A stretch of 64,000 nt of DNA from Actinernus sp. WN-2022 (lineage: Eukaryota; Cnidaria; Anthozoa; Actiniaria; Actinernidae), in assembly GCA_030867875.1 (NCBI GenBank), contig JAOWCC010001589.1:148711745-148775744 (forward strand), written 5' to 3'. A model generated the notes under the pieces. The model saw only the letters and a program-made list of their open reading frames with translations. It was not told where the DNA came from and made no database searches. Every line of letters starts with the position of its first letter. Position 1 is the first letter of the stretch. This document shows, one piece after another, positions 52,490 to 63,659 of this stretch. Made by a program: the position numbers and the translations under genes.

Positions 52490-53518
52490 ATTCTCTTGGT
52501 CAGTTTATCTGATGATGATACCAGCGTATTCTATTCTCATTCAGATGTTAACCAGTTAGTTTCTGTGTTAAATGACGAACTGCAACAGATTGACACCTGG
52601 ATGAAAAGTAATAAATTATCTGTTAATTTTAAGAAGACTAACTATATAATTTTTAAAACAAAACAAAAGACCATCAACGCTAATGTGACTCTTTTATTCA
52701 ATAACCAATTGCTCAAACAGGTACAAGTAGTCAAATTCCTAGGAGTATTTATTGACGAAAGTCTGACATGGAAGGATCACATTAGCCATGTATGTAAAAA
52801 GGTATCTAAGTCTGTTGGAATAATTTATAGGTCACGATTTTACCTATCCACTAAAACTAAACTTTCTCTATATTATACTTTAATTTACCCTTACCTAAGT
52901 TACTGCAACACAGTATGGTCCTCAACTTATGTTACAAACCTGAACAGGATATTTCTTTTGCAGAAACGCGCTGTCCGGGCCCTGACCAATTCTGAATTTC
53001 GGGCGGATACTGCTCCTTTATTCGCCCGTTTGAATATACTTGACATCTTTAAACTTAACTCATTACAAACCGGTAAATTTATGTTCTCATACCACCATCA
53101 ACTGTTGCCTCAGTCTTTTCACCATTTATTTACAACAAATGATCAAGTGCACAACTATAACACCAGATTGGCATCTAATTATCGACCTCATGCATGTCGT
53201 ACCAATATTAAACAATTTACTATTTTATACCAAGGCCCAAAAGTGTGGAACTCGCTGCCCTCTTCGGTCACAAATTCCACTACTCTAACTTGCTTCAAAA
53301 AAGGACTGTTCAATTTTCTACAAAGATAGTTTTTTATTTTATTTAAAAAAAATTTCTTCTATTGTTACATACTGAATCGGTCATGACGCGCATACGCTGT
53401 CCTTTTTAAAATTTTTTTTTATACTATCTCGAGGAGTCCTCCTCGCTACAAGCCTGATGGTTTCCTGAGGCCTCCTCGCCACTATATCAACTGTATCATG
53501 TATTCTTGAACCTCAATT

Positions 53519-53554
<36 letters not shown>

Positions 53555-53612
53555 AATGTATGTATTCTATGTGTGGCAAAGCGCAAATAAAAAAAATAAA
53601 AAAAAAATTGCT
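52490..53612 (+). mobile_element. 5'-truncated CR1/L2-type LINE, 3' part
   Basis: The 277-residue frame at 52496-53329 is open and starts at LSDDDTSVFYSHSDV (just after the usual FADD), followed by NNQLLKQVQVVKFLGVF, then SYCNTVWSS, LQKRAVRAL, VHNYNTRLAS and GPKVWNSLP. The 3' UTR contains a (TA)n microsatellite at 53523-53550 and ends in an A-rich tail at 53588-53609. It lies between exons of the DDD-type transposase gene, i.e. in its intron. Confidence 0.75.
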
Positions 53613-53639
53613 AGCTCTAAGAAATTTTAAGACCCATAC

Positions 53640-54384
53640 TTTGGATTTGGCTGATTGTTGTCATTATCATCCCCTGCTTGCTTGTATGCATTCTCAGCTT
53701 CCTCTGGTGTCCAGTCTGGGTCACCATCCTCATCAACTGGATCACCTTACCCTTCCTCTGGTTCCTCATCAATCTCCATGCCCTCTTCCTCACACTCTAC
53801 CTCTACTATTCCCTTTAAGTGGTCCTCATCCAGTATCACCACTGCTTCTGTTTGAGTCTCTATAATAAACAATGTCAGAAAACCCGACAATATATGTATA
53901 GCATACATCATAAATTAAAATAGGTTACAAGCTAACTGCAGTTTTCTAGGGATCAAATACTCCCATTACCCAGGCCCATTACAATGCAGTCCTGATAACA
54001 TTACTGCAGTCCAGGTTTGAAATCCAAGCATTGATTTTGTCACACTATTTCATCCAACAAAGCTTCAGCTTTTAGTACTCGTCAGCTTTTTACATGGAAC
54101 TTGTTGCAATCATTATGTCTTAATGTAGCATTAAAAATATTTTTTGGATAGTAAAAGTTGTCAGCTACAACTTTCTGATGATGCTGACTAGTAACACATT
54201 ACTGTAGTTTCACTAAATGCTTATCTGATGAAACTACTTCTGGCCCCTTATTGCTCTTTCTTTTCAAAGTCACCCATTTTGATTGATCTGTTTCCATCTG
54301 GGATTTCAAGGTTTTCTGCTGCCTCTGGAGTTTCTTTTTTTGCTTTCTTAAGGCACAGCTTGAACAAGGAGCAACTTTAGGAGA
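53640..54384 (-). pseudogene. DDD-type transposase-like gene, two 5' exons
   Basis: Exon about 54238-54384 follows acceptor tatttcag and reads SPKVAPCSSCALRKQKKKLQ, a basic coiled coil. Exon 53640-53859 follows acceptor tttattatag and reads ETQTEAVVILDEDHLKGI and DEDGDPDWTPEEAENAYKQ, with one in-frame TAA between. The TQTE and DPDWTP words are typical of the linker before the catalytic part in this family (from memory). The LINE at 52490-53612 sits in the next intron. Confidence 0.4.
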
Positions 54385-54503
54385 CTGAAATAGAAAATAT
54401 ATTAAGCTGATTTGAGTACACAAAATCTCTGAATTTCTAATAGCACCTGAAATAAACATAGCTGGCTGGCTGATCAGAGTCAGGACCTGGCTAAATCACT
54501 AAT

Positions 54504-54683
54504 GGAATAGCCCACTTCCACAAATATATGCTTTAGTTATCACACATAAAGGTTTCAATACGAGGCTCTGTGCTAAATTATGTTATATTCTCTGTGAAAA
54601 TAATTAATTTAATTTAGCACAGAGCCTCGTATTGAAACCTTTGTGCATGACGAGTGAAGCATATGCGTAAGTGGGCTATTGGA
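54504..54683. mobile_element. MITE with about 75-bp imperfect TIRs
   Basis: The left arm (from AATAGCCCACTTCC at 54507) and right arm (to GTAAGTGGGCTATT at about 54681) are inverted copies. The inner 34 bases (AAAGGTTTCAATACGAGGCT onward) match exactly. Outer parts differ by short indels. The loop is about 30 bases of AT-rich DNA. No coding potential. Confidence 0.75.
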
Positions 54684-55439
54684 ATTTAGCGTGTTGGGTT
54701 TAGGGTAGGGAGGAAAACCAGAGGATCCGGAGAAAAACCCTTGGAGCAAGGACAAGATACCAACAAACTCAACTCATATGTGGCACCACGTCCAGGTATT
54801 GAACTCAGGCCACACAGGTGAAAGGCAAAGCGTTTAACCACTGCACCACCCCAGCTCCCCAAATCTGTGATACTTTCTCTTGCTATGACATTATAATATT
54901 GTAAACATAACTTGTAAAATGAAGCTTACTGACATTTTCTAGGGCTCAAAACTAAGGTGCCAACCATTTGACTTCTCGTGGAGGGATGATTTGGTATAGG
55001 CATAAATATTTTAATGGCCATTCAGCATTTTTTCTAAGGACATATAGGTGCATGATATTTGTTTTCATGTACATGCATGTAACCTGATATTTTGTCTTGC
55101 TCATAGTATGTGTATTTTTTTTTTAACATTGGTATTCCTTTTCATAATTTTTTTTCCACAAAAGCAGCTTACAGGAATTATTTTCTAAAATTACGCCCTC
55201 CCTCAGAAGTCAAATGGTTGGCTCCTAAAATAAAACACTTGTACATTTATGTCTAGGACCTGAAATATCGTTGCAATTCTGCCATTTCTGATCGCTAAAA
55301 CGTGGAAGATTCATAAAAAAAAGAAAGACAAGTAAACAAATATTGGTGACTGCTGAAAAATAGTTGCACAACAAAAGTTGGGTCTCGAGCCCTGTTTTGT
55401 TTCATAGGGCTATATAAATTAGATAAAATCACCTTGTCT

Positions 55440-55589
55440 GATGCCACTCGAGTCTGATTTGGAACCTCCACGTCAAGCATTTCAGTCTGAGTTGCAACTT
55501 CAACATCGAGCACTTCAGTGTGAGTTGCAATTTCGACATCAAGCACTTCAGTCCGAGTTGCAACCTCTCTCGTTGAAACACTTCAGGAA
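55440..55589. repeat. Thirty-base tandem repeat, four units
   Basis: Units of about 30 bases carry CACTTCAGTC, GAGTTGCAAC and TTCAACATC in turn. On the minus strand they read LDVEVATQTE-like repeats, matching the TQTE words at the start of the transposase at 55590 and of the neighbouring gene. Confidence 0.6.
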
Positions 55590-56645
55590 ATGACCTCAAT
55601 GGATGTGGGATCACAGACTGAAGAATTTAGATTTGAGAGACCACAGTATCAGGAAGCTGAGACGCAGACAAATGAGTTCGAGTATATGTTTCGTTCTCCA
55701 AGATATCAAGCACCGAACAAAGAGTATTTTGACTCGGACGAGAAGGTGAGATTTTATACCGGTCTCCCATCGTTTCAAGTCCTCATGCTTGTCTATGAGC
55801 ATGTAGCCCCATTTGTCTCCCGCCGCTCTCAAAGTCTGGACAGTTTCCAGGAATTTGTCTTGGTACTCATGAAGTTGCGGCTTAATATGCCTTTTCGGGA
55901 TCTGGCTTATCGTTTTCTTGTATCAATGTCTACAATCTCGAGGATCTTCACAGCCTGGGTCATTGCCATGGATACACGATTGTCATGTTTTGTAAGATGG
56001 CCAGAACGAGAAGATCTGTATAGAACTATGCCAATGTGTTTCAGGTATACATTTGGTCGAAGTGTAACTGTCATCATAGACTGTTTTGAGGTCTTCATCG
56101 AAAAACCTTCAAATTTACTGGCCCGAGCACAAACATTCTCAAATTACAAACACCACAACACCATCAAGGTCCTGATTGGTATTACACCACAGGGCAGTAT
56201 TTCATATGTGTCTGAAGCTTGGGGTGGCCGCACTTCAGATAAATTCTTGACAGAGAACTGCGACTTTCTGGACAAACTTGTGCCTGGGGACACCGTAATG
56301 GCTGATCGGGGCTTCACAATTACTGAAAGTGTTGGCTTGAAGCAAGGGAAGATAGTCATCCCAGCATTCACCAGAGGGAAATCTCAGTTAGATCCCATTG
56401 ATGTTGAGAAGTCAAGAGGTATTGCCAATGTTAGGATCCATGTGGAGAGAGTTATAGGACTCCTGCGTAGGAAATACACATTTCTAGAAGGAATCATCCC
56501 AACAGACTATCTGGTTACTCGTGTCAAGGGTCACGAGTCGCAGGTACCTTTAATTGATAGAATCCTGAGGGTATGCTCTGCACTTGTAAATTTTTGTCCT
56601 CCAATTGTTCCATTTGAATATAATTTTTGTTCTTTATGGGCATAG
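55590..56645 (+). CDS. ISL2EU/Harbinger-like DDE transposase
   Basis: An intact 351-residue ORF. The N-terminus has SQTE and AETQTNE words. Residues about 58-130 are a helix-turn-helix ([29 protein letters not shown]). The catalytic core has D164 in [14 protein letters not shown]239 in VMADRGF and E286 in [15 protein letters not shown], the DDE triad of DDE_Tnp_4-type enzymes. [11 protein letters not shown] and GGRTSDKF are conserved blocks between them. It cuts and joins DNA in transposition (family knowledge). All three acidic residues are present, so it may be functional. It converges on the SWIM-YqaJ gene at 58136-60903, which could be its partner. Confidence 0.8.
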   Translation: MTSMDVGSQTEEFRFERPQYQEAETQTNEFEYMFRSPRYQAPNKEYFDSDEKVRFYTGLPSFQVLMLVYEHVAPFVSRRSQSLDSFQEFVLVLMKLRLNMPFRDLAYRFLVSMSTISRIFTAWVIAMDTRLSCFVRWPEREDLYRTMPMCFRYTFGRSVTVIIDCFEVFIEKPSNLLARAQTFSNYKHHNTIKVLIGITPQGSISYVSEAWGGRTSDKFLTENCDFLDKLVPGDTVMADRGFTITESVGLKQGKIVIPAFTRGKSQLDPIDVEKSRGIANVRIHVERVIGLLRRKYTFLEGIIPTDYLVTRVKGHESQVPLIDRILRVCSALVNFCPPIVPFEYNFCSLWA

Positions 56646-56649
56646 ATAG

Positions 56650-58130
56650 TAAAAGTCTGTCATGGTCAAGGCTGGAAATTAACCTTGATTTCAGCTAAAT
56701 GTGACAAACTGATCACCATTTGCATTGGGTAGAATGTATAATTTTAGGTCACCAGCTTTTAAATTTTTCAGTCCTGATGGTTCAAAAATATTTATTCAGA
56801 CTTGGTAGGGGTACCTAGCACCTGAGCAGATGCAATGTAGCTTGCCCAAGAAAAATGACTCGGGTACTGGCACCATGTCTAAATTTTTGTATGAATACCT
56901 CTGAATAAAAAGTGCTTTAATTTATATAGACCATTTTCTCAGCTCAACTTTAGGACTGATCAACAAGAGATTACCTATAGACGCTGTTTTCCTTCTTGCC
57001 AGTTCTTAACTTTAGCTTGTTGAACACATAACAGTACCTGAGAAAATGGTCTATTGTGCCATACTCTGCAGATGACCAACAAGCACGTTCATAGTTAAAA
57101 TAAATAATTGTAAAAGGGATAAAATATTGTTTCAGGGTAGGAACTGTAATTACTGGCTCATGTTGAGCATTTCCAGAAAATATCTGTACCTGCACTGCAG
57201 TTGGCATTTTAATATATTTATATTCTATATATCCCATTTGATAAAGAAAAACCATCAAATCTTTCAAATTAAAAATCCTTCAAGGGGGAGGAGTGAGGGG
57301 ATAAGGCAATTCAGAGATAATTCCAGATATTTTCTGGAATTGCCCTCTGTTTTGTTTAGGGGTACCTGTCCTGGAATTCCAGAGATCCCACCAGGGGGAC
57401 CCAGATCTGCCCATTATAGTAAATATACATTTCTGATTTAGCAACATAAAGAGCACCTTGGCACTACAAAGTACAACACGATATACTGCTGGCCAGACTG
57501 AAGCCGATTTTAGGAAATGAAAAATGAAAAATAACCTGGTTATTATTTATTTTTTCCATTTCACAATAATGTTATTAATGTGGTTTAGCATTCTTTCTTT
57601 TGCCGCGGAAATTGAGGCATCTGACTCTTGGCACTCATAGTGTGTGGGAGTACTCATAGTGCCAATGTTATTAAATCGCAAATGTATAATTAAATAACAA
57701 AGAGGGTCAATCTCATACTTATTTTATAATTGGCAATAAATAAACAAAGGCTCTTTGATAGTTTGTATATATTTGTTAAGCAGTTGTAATGTTACATTGT
57801 AAATAACAAGGAACTTTGAATGGAATGGAAAATATAAGCTTATTATGAATCAACATTGTAATTTGATTATTTGTACCATTTTTATTTCTCTTATTGCACT
57901 AAAGCATCAGGGGTGGGTCCTGTTTTTTTTTTCAGGGGGTGACCATAATCACCCCCTTACAAACAAATTTATCAATCCTATCATAACATTCAACCTCCTT
58001 TTTTTTCTGGCATGACTAGTGCAACAACTTGTAATATCAGTCACCCCAATTAGTATAATTCCTGAATCAACCTTAGACAATTTATAAGAACAATGGAATT
58101 GTATGCCCTGCATGTCCAAAGCTATAATGC
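56650..58130. other. Non-coding stretch between convergent transposon genes
   Basis: It holds 3' flanks of both genes. A 9-base hairpin (AATTCCAGA at 57319-57327 with TCTGGAATT at 57333-57341) and a G/A-rich run near 57280 are the only structures noted. Confidence 0.35.
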
Positions 58131-58135
58131 ATGCT

Positions 58136-60903
58136 CTAAAAGGCAGGGAACATGCTGATTGCACCACTTTTAAGACATTGCAATAAATGGGGGCGCATTT
58201 TAGGGATGTCAAAAGTTACATATCTTGGGTCAGTAGCTAAAACCAAGCATGTTGCAAATGCAACTGAAAAAATTCCACAGTCACTTCCATTAAGTTGCTG
58301 CTGTACAGGAACAAATTCTAATGAAACTAACTGTCCACCAAGTAAATCATTTGCCTGCTCTTCTATTTCTTGGCTGATTGCATCATGGTAATAACTATCA
58401 TAAAGATTTACCATACCAGGAGAACAGCCAATACTACTAATGCAAACCCAGTGATCAGTTCCAGAGTGCAAAATCTGTACACATTCTCCAGAAACCACAT
58501 CAAAGTTTCGCACACGCCCTAGTGTTGACCGCTGCAGTCCTTCAACTGATGGGTTGGCTTTTTGCAGTAACACTTGTGCAGCCTGAATAATGTCACATGT
58601 AAGCCAACCATTGGGGTCCCTTATAATATCAAAATCAGCTTCCCCCAAATTAGCAAGTGGACCAAATTTGTCAGTTTCTCCGGTGTCTTGTTTAATGAAG
58701 GCAACACTGGCAGCATTATCCTCACTATCACTGTTTGAATCATCACTTGACTCACTAGAATCGGTAACTGAGAGAGAAGAAGTACAAGCAGTAGCTGGAT
58801 TTTTCTTTTTTCCTCTACAGGCATGACATTGCCAGGTTGTTTTGTGATTATTGGGCATCCTTTTCAGTCCTAGACAAGTCAGGTGAAAGAAATGCCCTTT
58901 GCATCCGGTGTTGTGACATTCAACCAGTTTGTCATCTGAGGTTGCCTTGGCATTGCAGATGCATACAGTGTTACAAAGCATGGCGGCCTGGTTTACTACA
59001 GACGGCTGCTTTGGCTTCCCTCTGGCCTTCCTGGTGTGCTTGAACTCTGGTAAGCGACTGCAATGAGGACAATACCAGGTTTTCCGTATTGGGACATCAC
59101 TAATGGCCAAACATGACTTATGAAATTGGCCATAAGGACAATCAGCATTGCTGCAGGAAATAATGTTAGTGTCACTCTGTCCTCTGCAAAAGCAGATGCT
59201 CCCCACTGATGGAAGTTTTACTGGTACATCACATCTTCTTGTGTACCACCTAGCTAATATCTCTGGGAGTATACATATTCTCCAAAAAGCTTCCAGTTTT
59301 CTTATCACAGTGGTTGCATGTTTCAAGTCAGGGGTTATCCTCTCACACACAAGATGGGTGTTCCCTTTGGTGTCAATGGCAAAAACAATAAAGTCACAGT
59401 ACTTTCTTTCAGGAAGAGTGAACAGCTGCTGCTGAACTTGGTGGTAGTAATTGTGGCTCCTATTTAACTTGAAGGTGCCATCCACCTTCTCAATACATGC
59501 ACCCTTTCGCTGGGCATATGCCTCAAAGTCTCCATTTGAGGCAGTAACTGGGCATTTTATCTCCCCACAGCCTAATCCACAGCAGTCGCAAGACATCGGA
59601 AAGTCTGGTGTAGCATGGATAAAGGGATGCTCTTTATTAACAAATAGTCCACATCGGATTATCTGGAAGTTGACATGAGTCGTACTCTTCATATAATTCT
59701 CATAGGCTTTAATGGCAACCTCTTCATATTTGTTTCCATGCCTTGTTACCGCAGTGTTAATTTTATATAAGTGGGGGTAGCAAATAGATTTTATGAGTGA
59801 TTGCGGGGGCTGTGCAAGGTTACTGTTGAACACAGAGCCGCTTACCGAAGCCCCAATTCGTCCGGCACGATGCCGAAAAAATCCAGGTCCCTTTGCTTGA
59901 GATCTGGTATCTTTCTCCACTTTCTCAATATCGTCCTCAGACATGTTTATTTTCACTTGTAAACACTTTTGCAAAATAACTGGATATTCAAGGTCTATGT
60001 TACTTGATTCAAACAGATCATTCAGCACTGGTACATTCCGGCTTTTAGAAATAAATTGATCAGCATAATTTCCAATTAAACTTAAAGCGACAGCTTTTGA
60101 TGGGCATTGATTAAGCTTTTCATACACTGCATTCATTTCCGCTGCTGAAACTTGCGGTGTAGCCGCGGCTCCTTTTTGTGTTCTGCTCGTTGCCGCTTGT
60201 TGCTCATTGTTCAAGTTCTTATTATCTTCAACGTAGGAATCGATTCGGCTGTCGAGGTTTGCTTTCATTTTTTTAGCCGACGTAAAATCAATTTCCTTCA
60301 CTCTTGCGTAGGTCACTTCACTAACGTAAGTAGGAAGAAGCCACGTGCATTTGACTTGAGTGCATGACAACTTGTCGTTGATTCTTGTCCAGCATTCAAT
60401 GTACATTAAAGCGGTTCCAACATGCGAACAAGTCTCTCCTAGTCCTGCTTTTACACCCCATACAGTGTGCCGAAAGAACAGTTCCATCGTTCTCTGTTAT
60501 AAGCCAACACTCCGCAAGAGTGGCATTCATTGATTGGGAATGTCGAACCTTAGCCACAACAACATGCTTTCCCGCTATCACCTTTCCATGCAGTGAACCA
60601 ACAACCAGAGACCACTTGGGTATAAGCCAGCAAACTCTTGTAGGCCTTGAATTGCTCCTTCGTATAGTGGCTAGTTTGGAGAACCAGGTAGCTGAACAGG
60701 TCTGACTGTTCGACTGGAGGCAAGCACTCTGGATCGAACTGCTCACTTGGAATGGTGAATGGGTCAATGCCTATCACTGAAATTTTCATGAGATAGCGCT
60801 GCTTAAAGCGGCTTTCCAATAACGAAGCATATTGAGAAAGGATTGGAATGCTCTTGCTAAGATTCTCAAGCCCATCGTTTCCGTTGTCTTGCGATAAAGC
60901 CAT
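58136..60903 (-). pseudogene. SWIM - YqaJ nuclease - two PHD fingers - Ulp1-like protease
   Basis: From ATG at 60903 (MALSQDNGNDGLENL) the gene covers about 920 codons in three frames. A shift near 60595 moves to the frame with KHVVVAKVRHSQ, and an extra A in a run near 60449 shifts again inside the SWIM motif (AHC, then KAGLGETCSH). From 60487 a 783-residue frame is open. It has a YqaJ nuclease at about 195-365 (AGRIGASVSG, HPFIHATPDF, GCGEIKCP, YYHQVQQQL: the D, E-x-K and Q residues). Two PHD fingers follow at about 430-550 and an Ulp1-like domain at about 630-783 with DHWVC (His), NLYDSYY (Asp), VQQQLNGSDCG (Gln, Cys). All key residues of both enzymes are present. Such proteins accompany transposons. 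Confidence 0.75.
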
Positions 60904-60989
60904 CGAAAAGTTTAAGATACTACAAAAATGGCCTACGATCTCCATAAATTTCACACTCTTGAGGGGCACAGTAATGGCGGATGCCCATA

Positions 60990-61025
60990 TTTGGAGAGGC
61001 CCGGAAGAGCTGTGACGTCACGTGA
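60990..61025 (-). promoter_or_regulatory. CRE upstream of the SWIM-YqaJ gene
   Basis: TGACGTCA at 61013-61020 overlaps a CACGTG E-box and lies 110 bases before the start codon. The SAP/SWIM gene at the left edge has the same element at a similar distance. Confidence 0.4.
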
Positions 61026-61399
61026 AACCCAAGAATACCCACAGGACTACACATCAGTAACAATAAAATGATTTTTATTTTACCACAAAAAGGACCTTAA
61101 CATAGCAGAGTAACTGTTTGACTATCATTTCAAAATACAGTAGAGTAATTTAAACAAACTTAACAGGGTATTATTAACAAGAAAATAATGTACACTATTA
61201 GACCGTAACTCTTGTTTTCTTTTGTTCCTGCAGCAATTATAAACACTGACTATTATCACTGTTAGTATCGAAACAATGCCCACATTTATTGAAATCACTC
61301 TGCATGGACAAACCGTTACCATGTCTTATTCCTGTACAGTTTACCTGTGAAATAGAACTGATATATAAGCACTCAACATAACATAACAAAGTCATTTCT
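61026..61399. other. No recognised feature
   Basis: AT-rich spacer. A 65-residue minus-strand frame here has hydrophobic and Cys residues but no domain. Confidence 0.3.
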
Positions 61400-62396
61400 T
61401 CAGGTGTACTTAGTTTTTGGGCACTTCATGTTAATTGCTTCACGAAAAGCAGGTGTCGTAACAACAAGTGGAAATTCAGCTGGATAGCGCTGCTTAGCGA
61501 CTTTAAAAATATTTTTCATCCGGGCAGGAGAAAGAGCTGATTTGCTTTTTACAATTCCTTTGTACTTTCTAGAACCACCCGCTAAGCTAGACATACTTAG
61601 TTCTTTTTTAGTAAACGAGCCGTCCAGCAATTTACAAACAAAGGTGGTACAATTGTTTGAATTAGCAACAGCATAAGTTAGAAATTCCTTTGAAATTTGA
61701 CCTATTTGGCATACTAGCATTGCTACCTGTGGGAAAACATTCGTGGAGTTCTACGTTAGGTGACCTAACATCACTGGTAGCAGCAGCAAAAGTTAGAAAT
61801 TCCTTTGAAATTTGACCTCTATTTGGCATACTAGCATTGCTACCTGTGGGAAAACATTCGTGGAGTTCTACGTTAGGTGACATAACCTCACTGGTAGCAG
61901 CAGCAAAAGTTAGAAATTCCTTTGAAATTTGACCTCTATATGGCATACTAGCATTGCTACAAAATGTACCTGTGGGAAAACTTTCCTGGAGTTCTACGTT
62001 AGGTGACCTAATATCACTGGTAGCAGCAGCAAAAGTTAGAAATTCCTTTGAAATTTGACCTATTTGGCATACTAGCATTGCTACCTGTGGGAAAACAATC
62101 CTGGAGTGGGCAGCAATGGGCAGAATGGGTGTAGACAGTGGTGTGAGTGGATTTACATCACTGGTAAACGGTGGATATCTCTGACGGTGTGGCATAACCT
62201 CACTGGTAGATGTACTTCTCCCAGCAATGGGTGTAGGCATTGGAATTACTGGCATACTTTGCATACTTTCGGACTCCGGTTTGATGCCCTTCTTCATTGC
62301 CCTTGCGTGAAGAAGGTGATTTCTTTCTTTCAATACAGCAAGCATCATGTTTTGGTTGGCCAATATCTTCTCCTGGGTTGCCTTTAATGTCTCCAC
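61400..62396 (-). pseudogene. BEN-domain gene, main exons with internal repeats
   Basis: Minus-strand frames read METLKATQEKILANQNMML (coiled coil), then four repeats of about 40 residues with GQISKEFLTFAAATSDVRSP and NVELHECFPTG. The last part (61400-61720) has FVCKLLDGSFTKKELSMSSL, KSALSPARMKNIFKVAKQRY and FREAINMKCP, a BEN-type DNA or chromatin binding domain. A 2-base difference between repeat units (CCTATTTGG against CCTCTATTTGG) shifts the frame in the last repeat. A TAG lies just before METLKAT in the exon at 62396. These breaks suggest decay, unless splicing avoids them. Confidence 0.5.
61680..62110 (-). repeat. Four-copy coding tandem repeat, about 119-126 bp
   Basis: Each copy contains AAATTTGACC, TGGCATACTAGCATTGCTAC, TGTGGGAAAAC and GTTAGGTGAC on the plus strand. 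On the minus strand every copy has TTTTCCCACAGGTAGC, which looks like a splice acceptor joined to a GT donor. Confidence 0.8.
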
Positions 62397-62703
62397 CTAT
62401 GCGGTCAGCTCCATCTTTTCCAAGACTTCGTCTATATCAACATACTTAAAAACATAAGAAAAAAACCCGCAATCAATGTTGAAGTTAAGGATGCGTTTTT
62501 CCGAAAAAAAAAGAGTACAACGAATAATAAAAGTTAACAAAAATAAATACTCCAAAAGTAGCGATTACTTTCTAATTCCAGAACAGTGATATGTACACGA
62601 TTTTGCTGTATTCATTTTCGGAATACTGACCCTAAAAAACGCACCCCAAAAATATTTTTACAATATTCATTCATGTTCACTGAAACTTATGCAAATTTAT
62701 CTT

Positions 62704-62965
62704 ACCGCATCGTCTTCTTCGTCTGCTTCTAAATACGATAGTCTACGCTTTGCTACAATCGTGTCCTTACTGTTATAAGAGTCGACTGGTGATGGTGGAC
62801 TGGTCTCTTCGATGTCTGTTGTTATGGGCTTGTCGTCATCTTCTTTTTCTGGGCCATTTTCCAGTACCATTGCTGGCGGGTCATCAACACAATCTGTCTC
62901 TTCTCATTCATACCCTTCTCTCACATACTCATACTCAACAACCAAGTTATTTTCAAGTGTGACCT
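62704..62965 (-). pseudogene. BEN-domain gene, acidic exon
   Basis: The exon reads VTLENNLVVEYEYVREGYE, a TGA, then DDPPAMVLENGPEKEDDDKP and YNSKDTIVAKRRLSYLEADE with donor GCG followed by gtaag at about 62704. Acidic linkers and a basic patch are typical of BEN or DUF4806 protein middles. The TGA is a third lesion of this gene. Acceptor near 62966. Confidence 0.35.
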
Positions 62966-63247
62966 ATAAATTAATGTAAAATGTAAACAACAACGGTTTT
63001 GAAAGCGTGCACTCCCCTCCCCGTTCGTTAACGTTTTTTGGCGCCTGTTTAAATGGATTTTCGTGAAGATACGTTTTCCTGTGAGTGGTCATAAATGACG
63101 CTGAGCTATGTGCGACACATATATATAGAATTCATTAAATTCTTAATTCAACTAAGATAAATATAAATATTTAGAAAAGTAGCATTACAAAGATAATTAC
63201 AATTTACTTTGTTCTGTAAATTAATGGCAAAAAGGAAGAAAAGTAAA

Positions 63248-63445
63248 TTACTGAGAAGTGTTAAATACTTGTACATGTACCTTTCCTCGGAAGCAGTCAT
63301 TTTCTTTGACGGTCCCCTTCACAGCTGCCTCATTTGCGTCGCTGTAGCAAATACAGTCGCCTTTCTGTAGATGCTTTGGATGCTTTCTATTTGGGAAGTG
63401 CCTCTGTAAAATAGGGTGCTTTCTATCCAATGGTCGTTCCATCAA
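63248..63445 (-). CDS. Probable first exon of the BEN-domain gene
   Basis: An ATG-led frame reads MMERPLDRKHPILQRHFPNR, HLQKGDCICYSDANEAAVKG and NDCFRGKVHVQ. It precedes the acidic exon on the same strand. The stretch KGDCICYSDxNEAxVKG looks like the short Tudor/SH3-like start found in some BEN-linked proteins, but I am not sure. Confidence 0.3.
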   Translation of the reverse strand: MMERPLDRKHPILQRHFPNRKHPKHLQKGDCICYSDANEAAVKGTVKENDCFRGKVHVQVFNTSQ

Positions 63446-63659
63446 AGGTAACCTTACTATGGATATGGGAAGCGTAGAATTGAAAGCTTTTAGGTTGCAC
63501 CGTCTGTAGTTGGTTACGGTGGCAGAAATTACTCCGACCTGACATTATTGTGCGATTCGCTTGAGAAGTTACAAGCAAAGCTACTCGTATCGTGACGCCT
63601 GCAACAAGTTACCCTGCGAGTATCGATTCTCTTGCCAATCTGTCTCAGAAAATGTCCAT

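Noticed and set aside
53519..53551. (TA)n run as a regulatory signal
   Set aside because: It is a plain microsatellite in the 3' UTR of a LINE copy.
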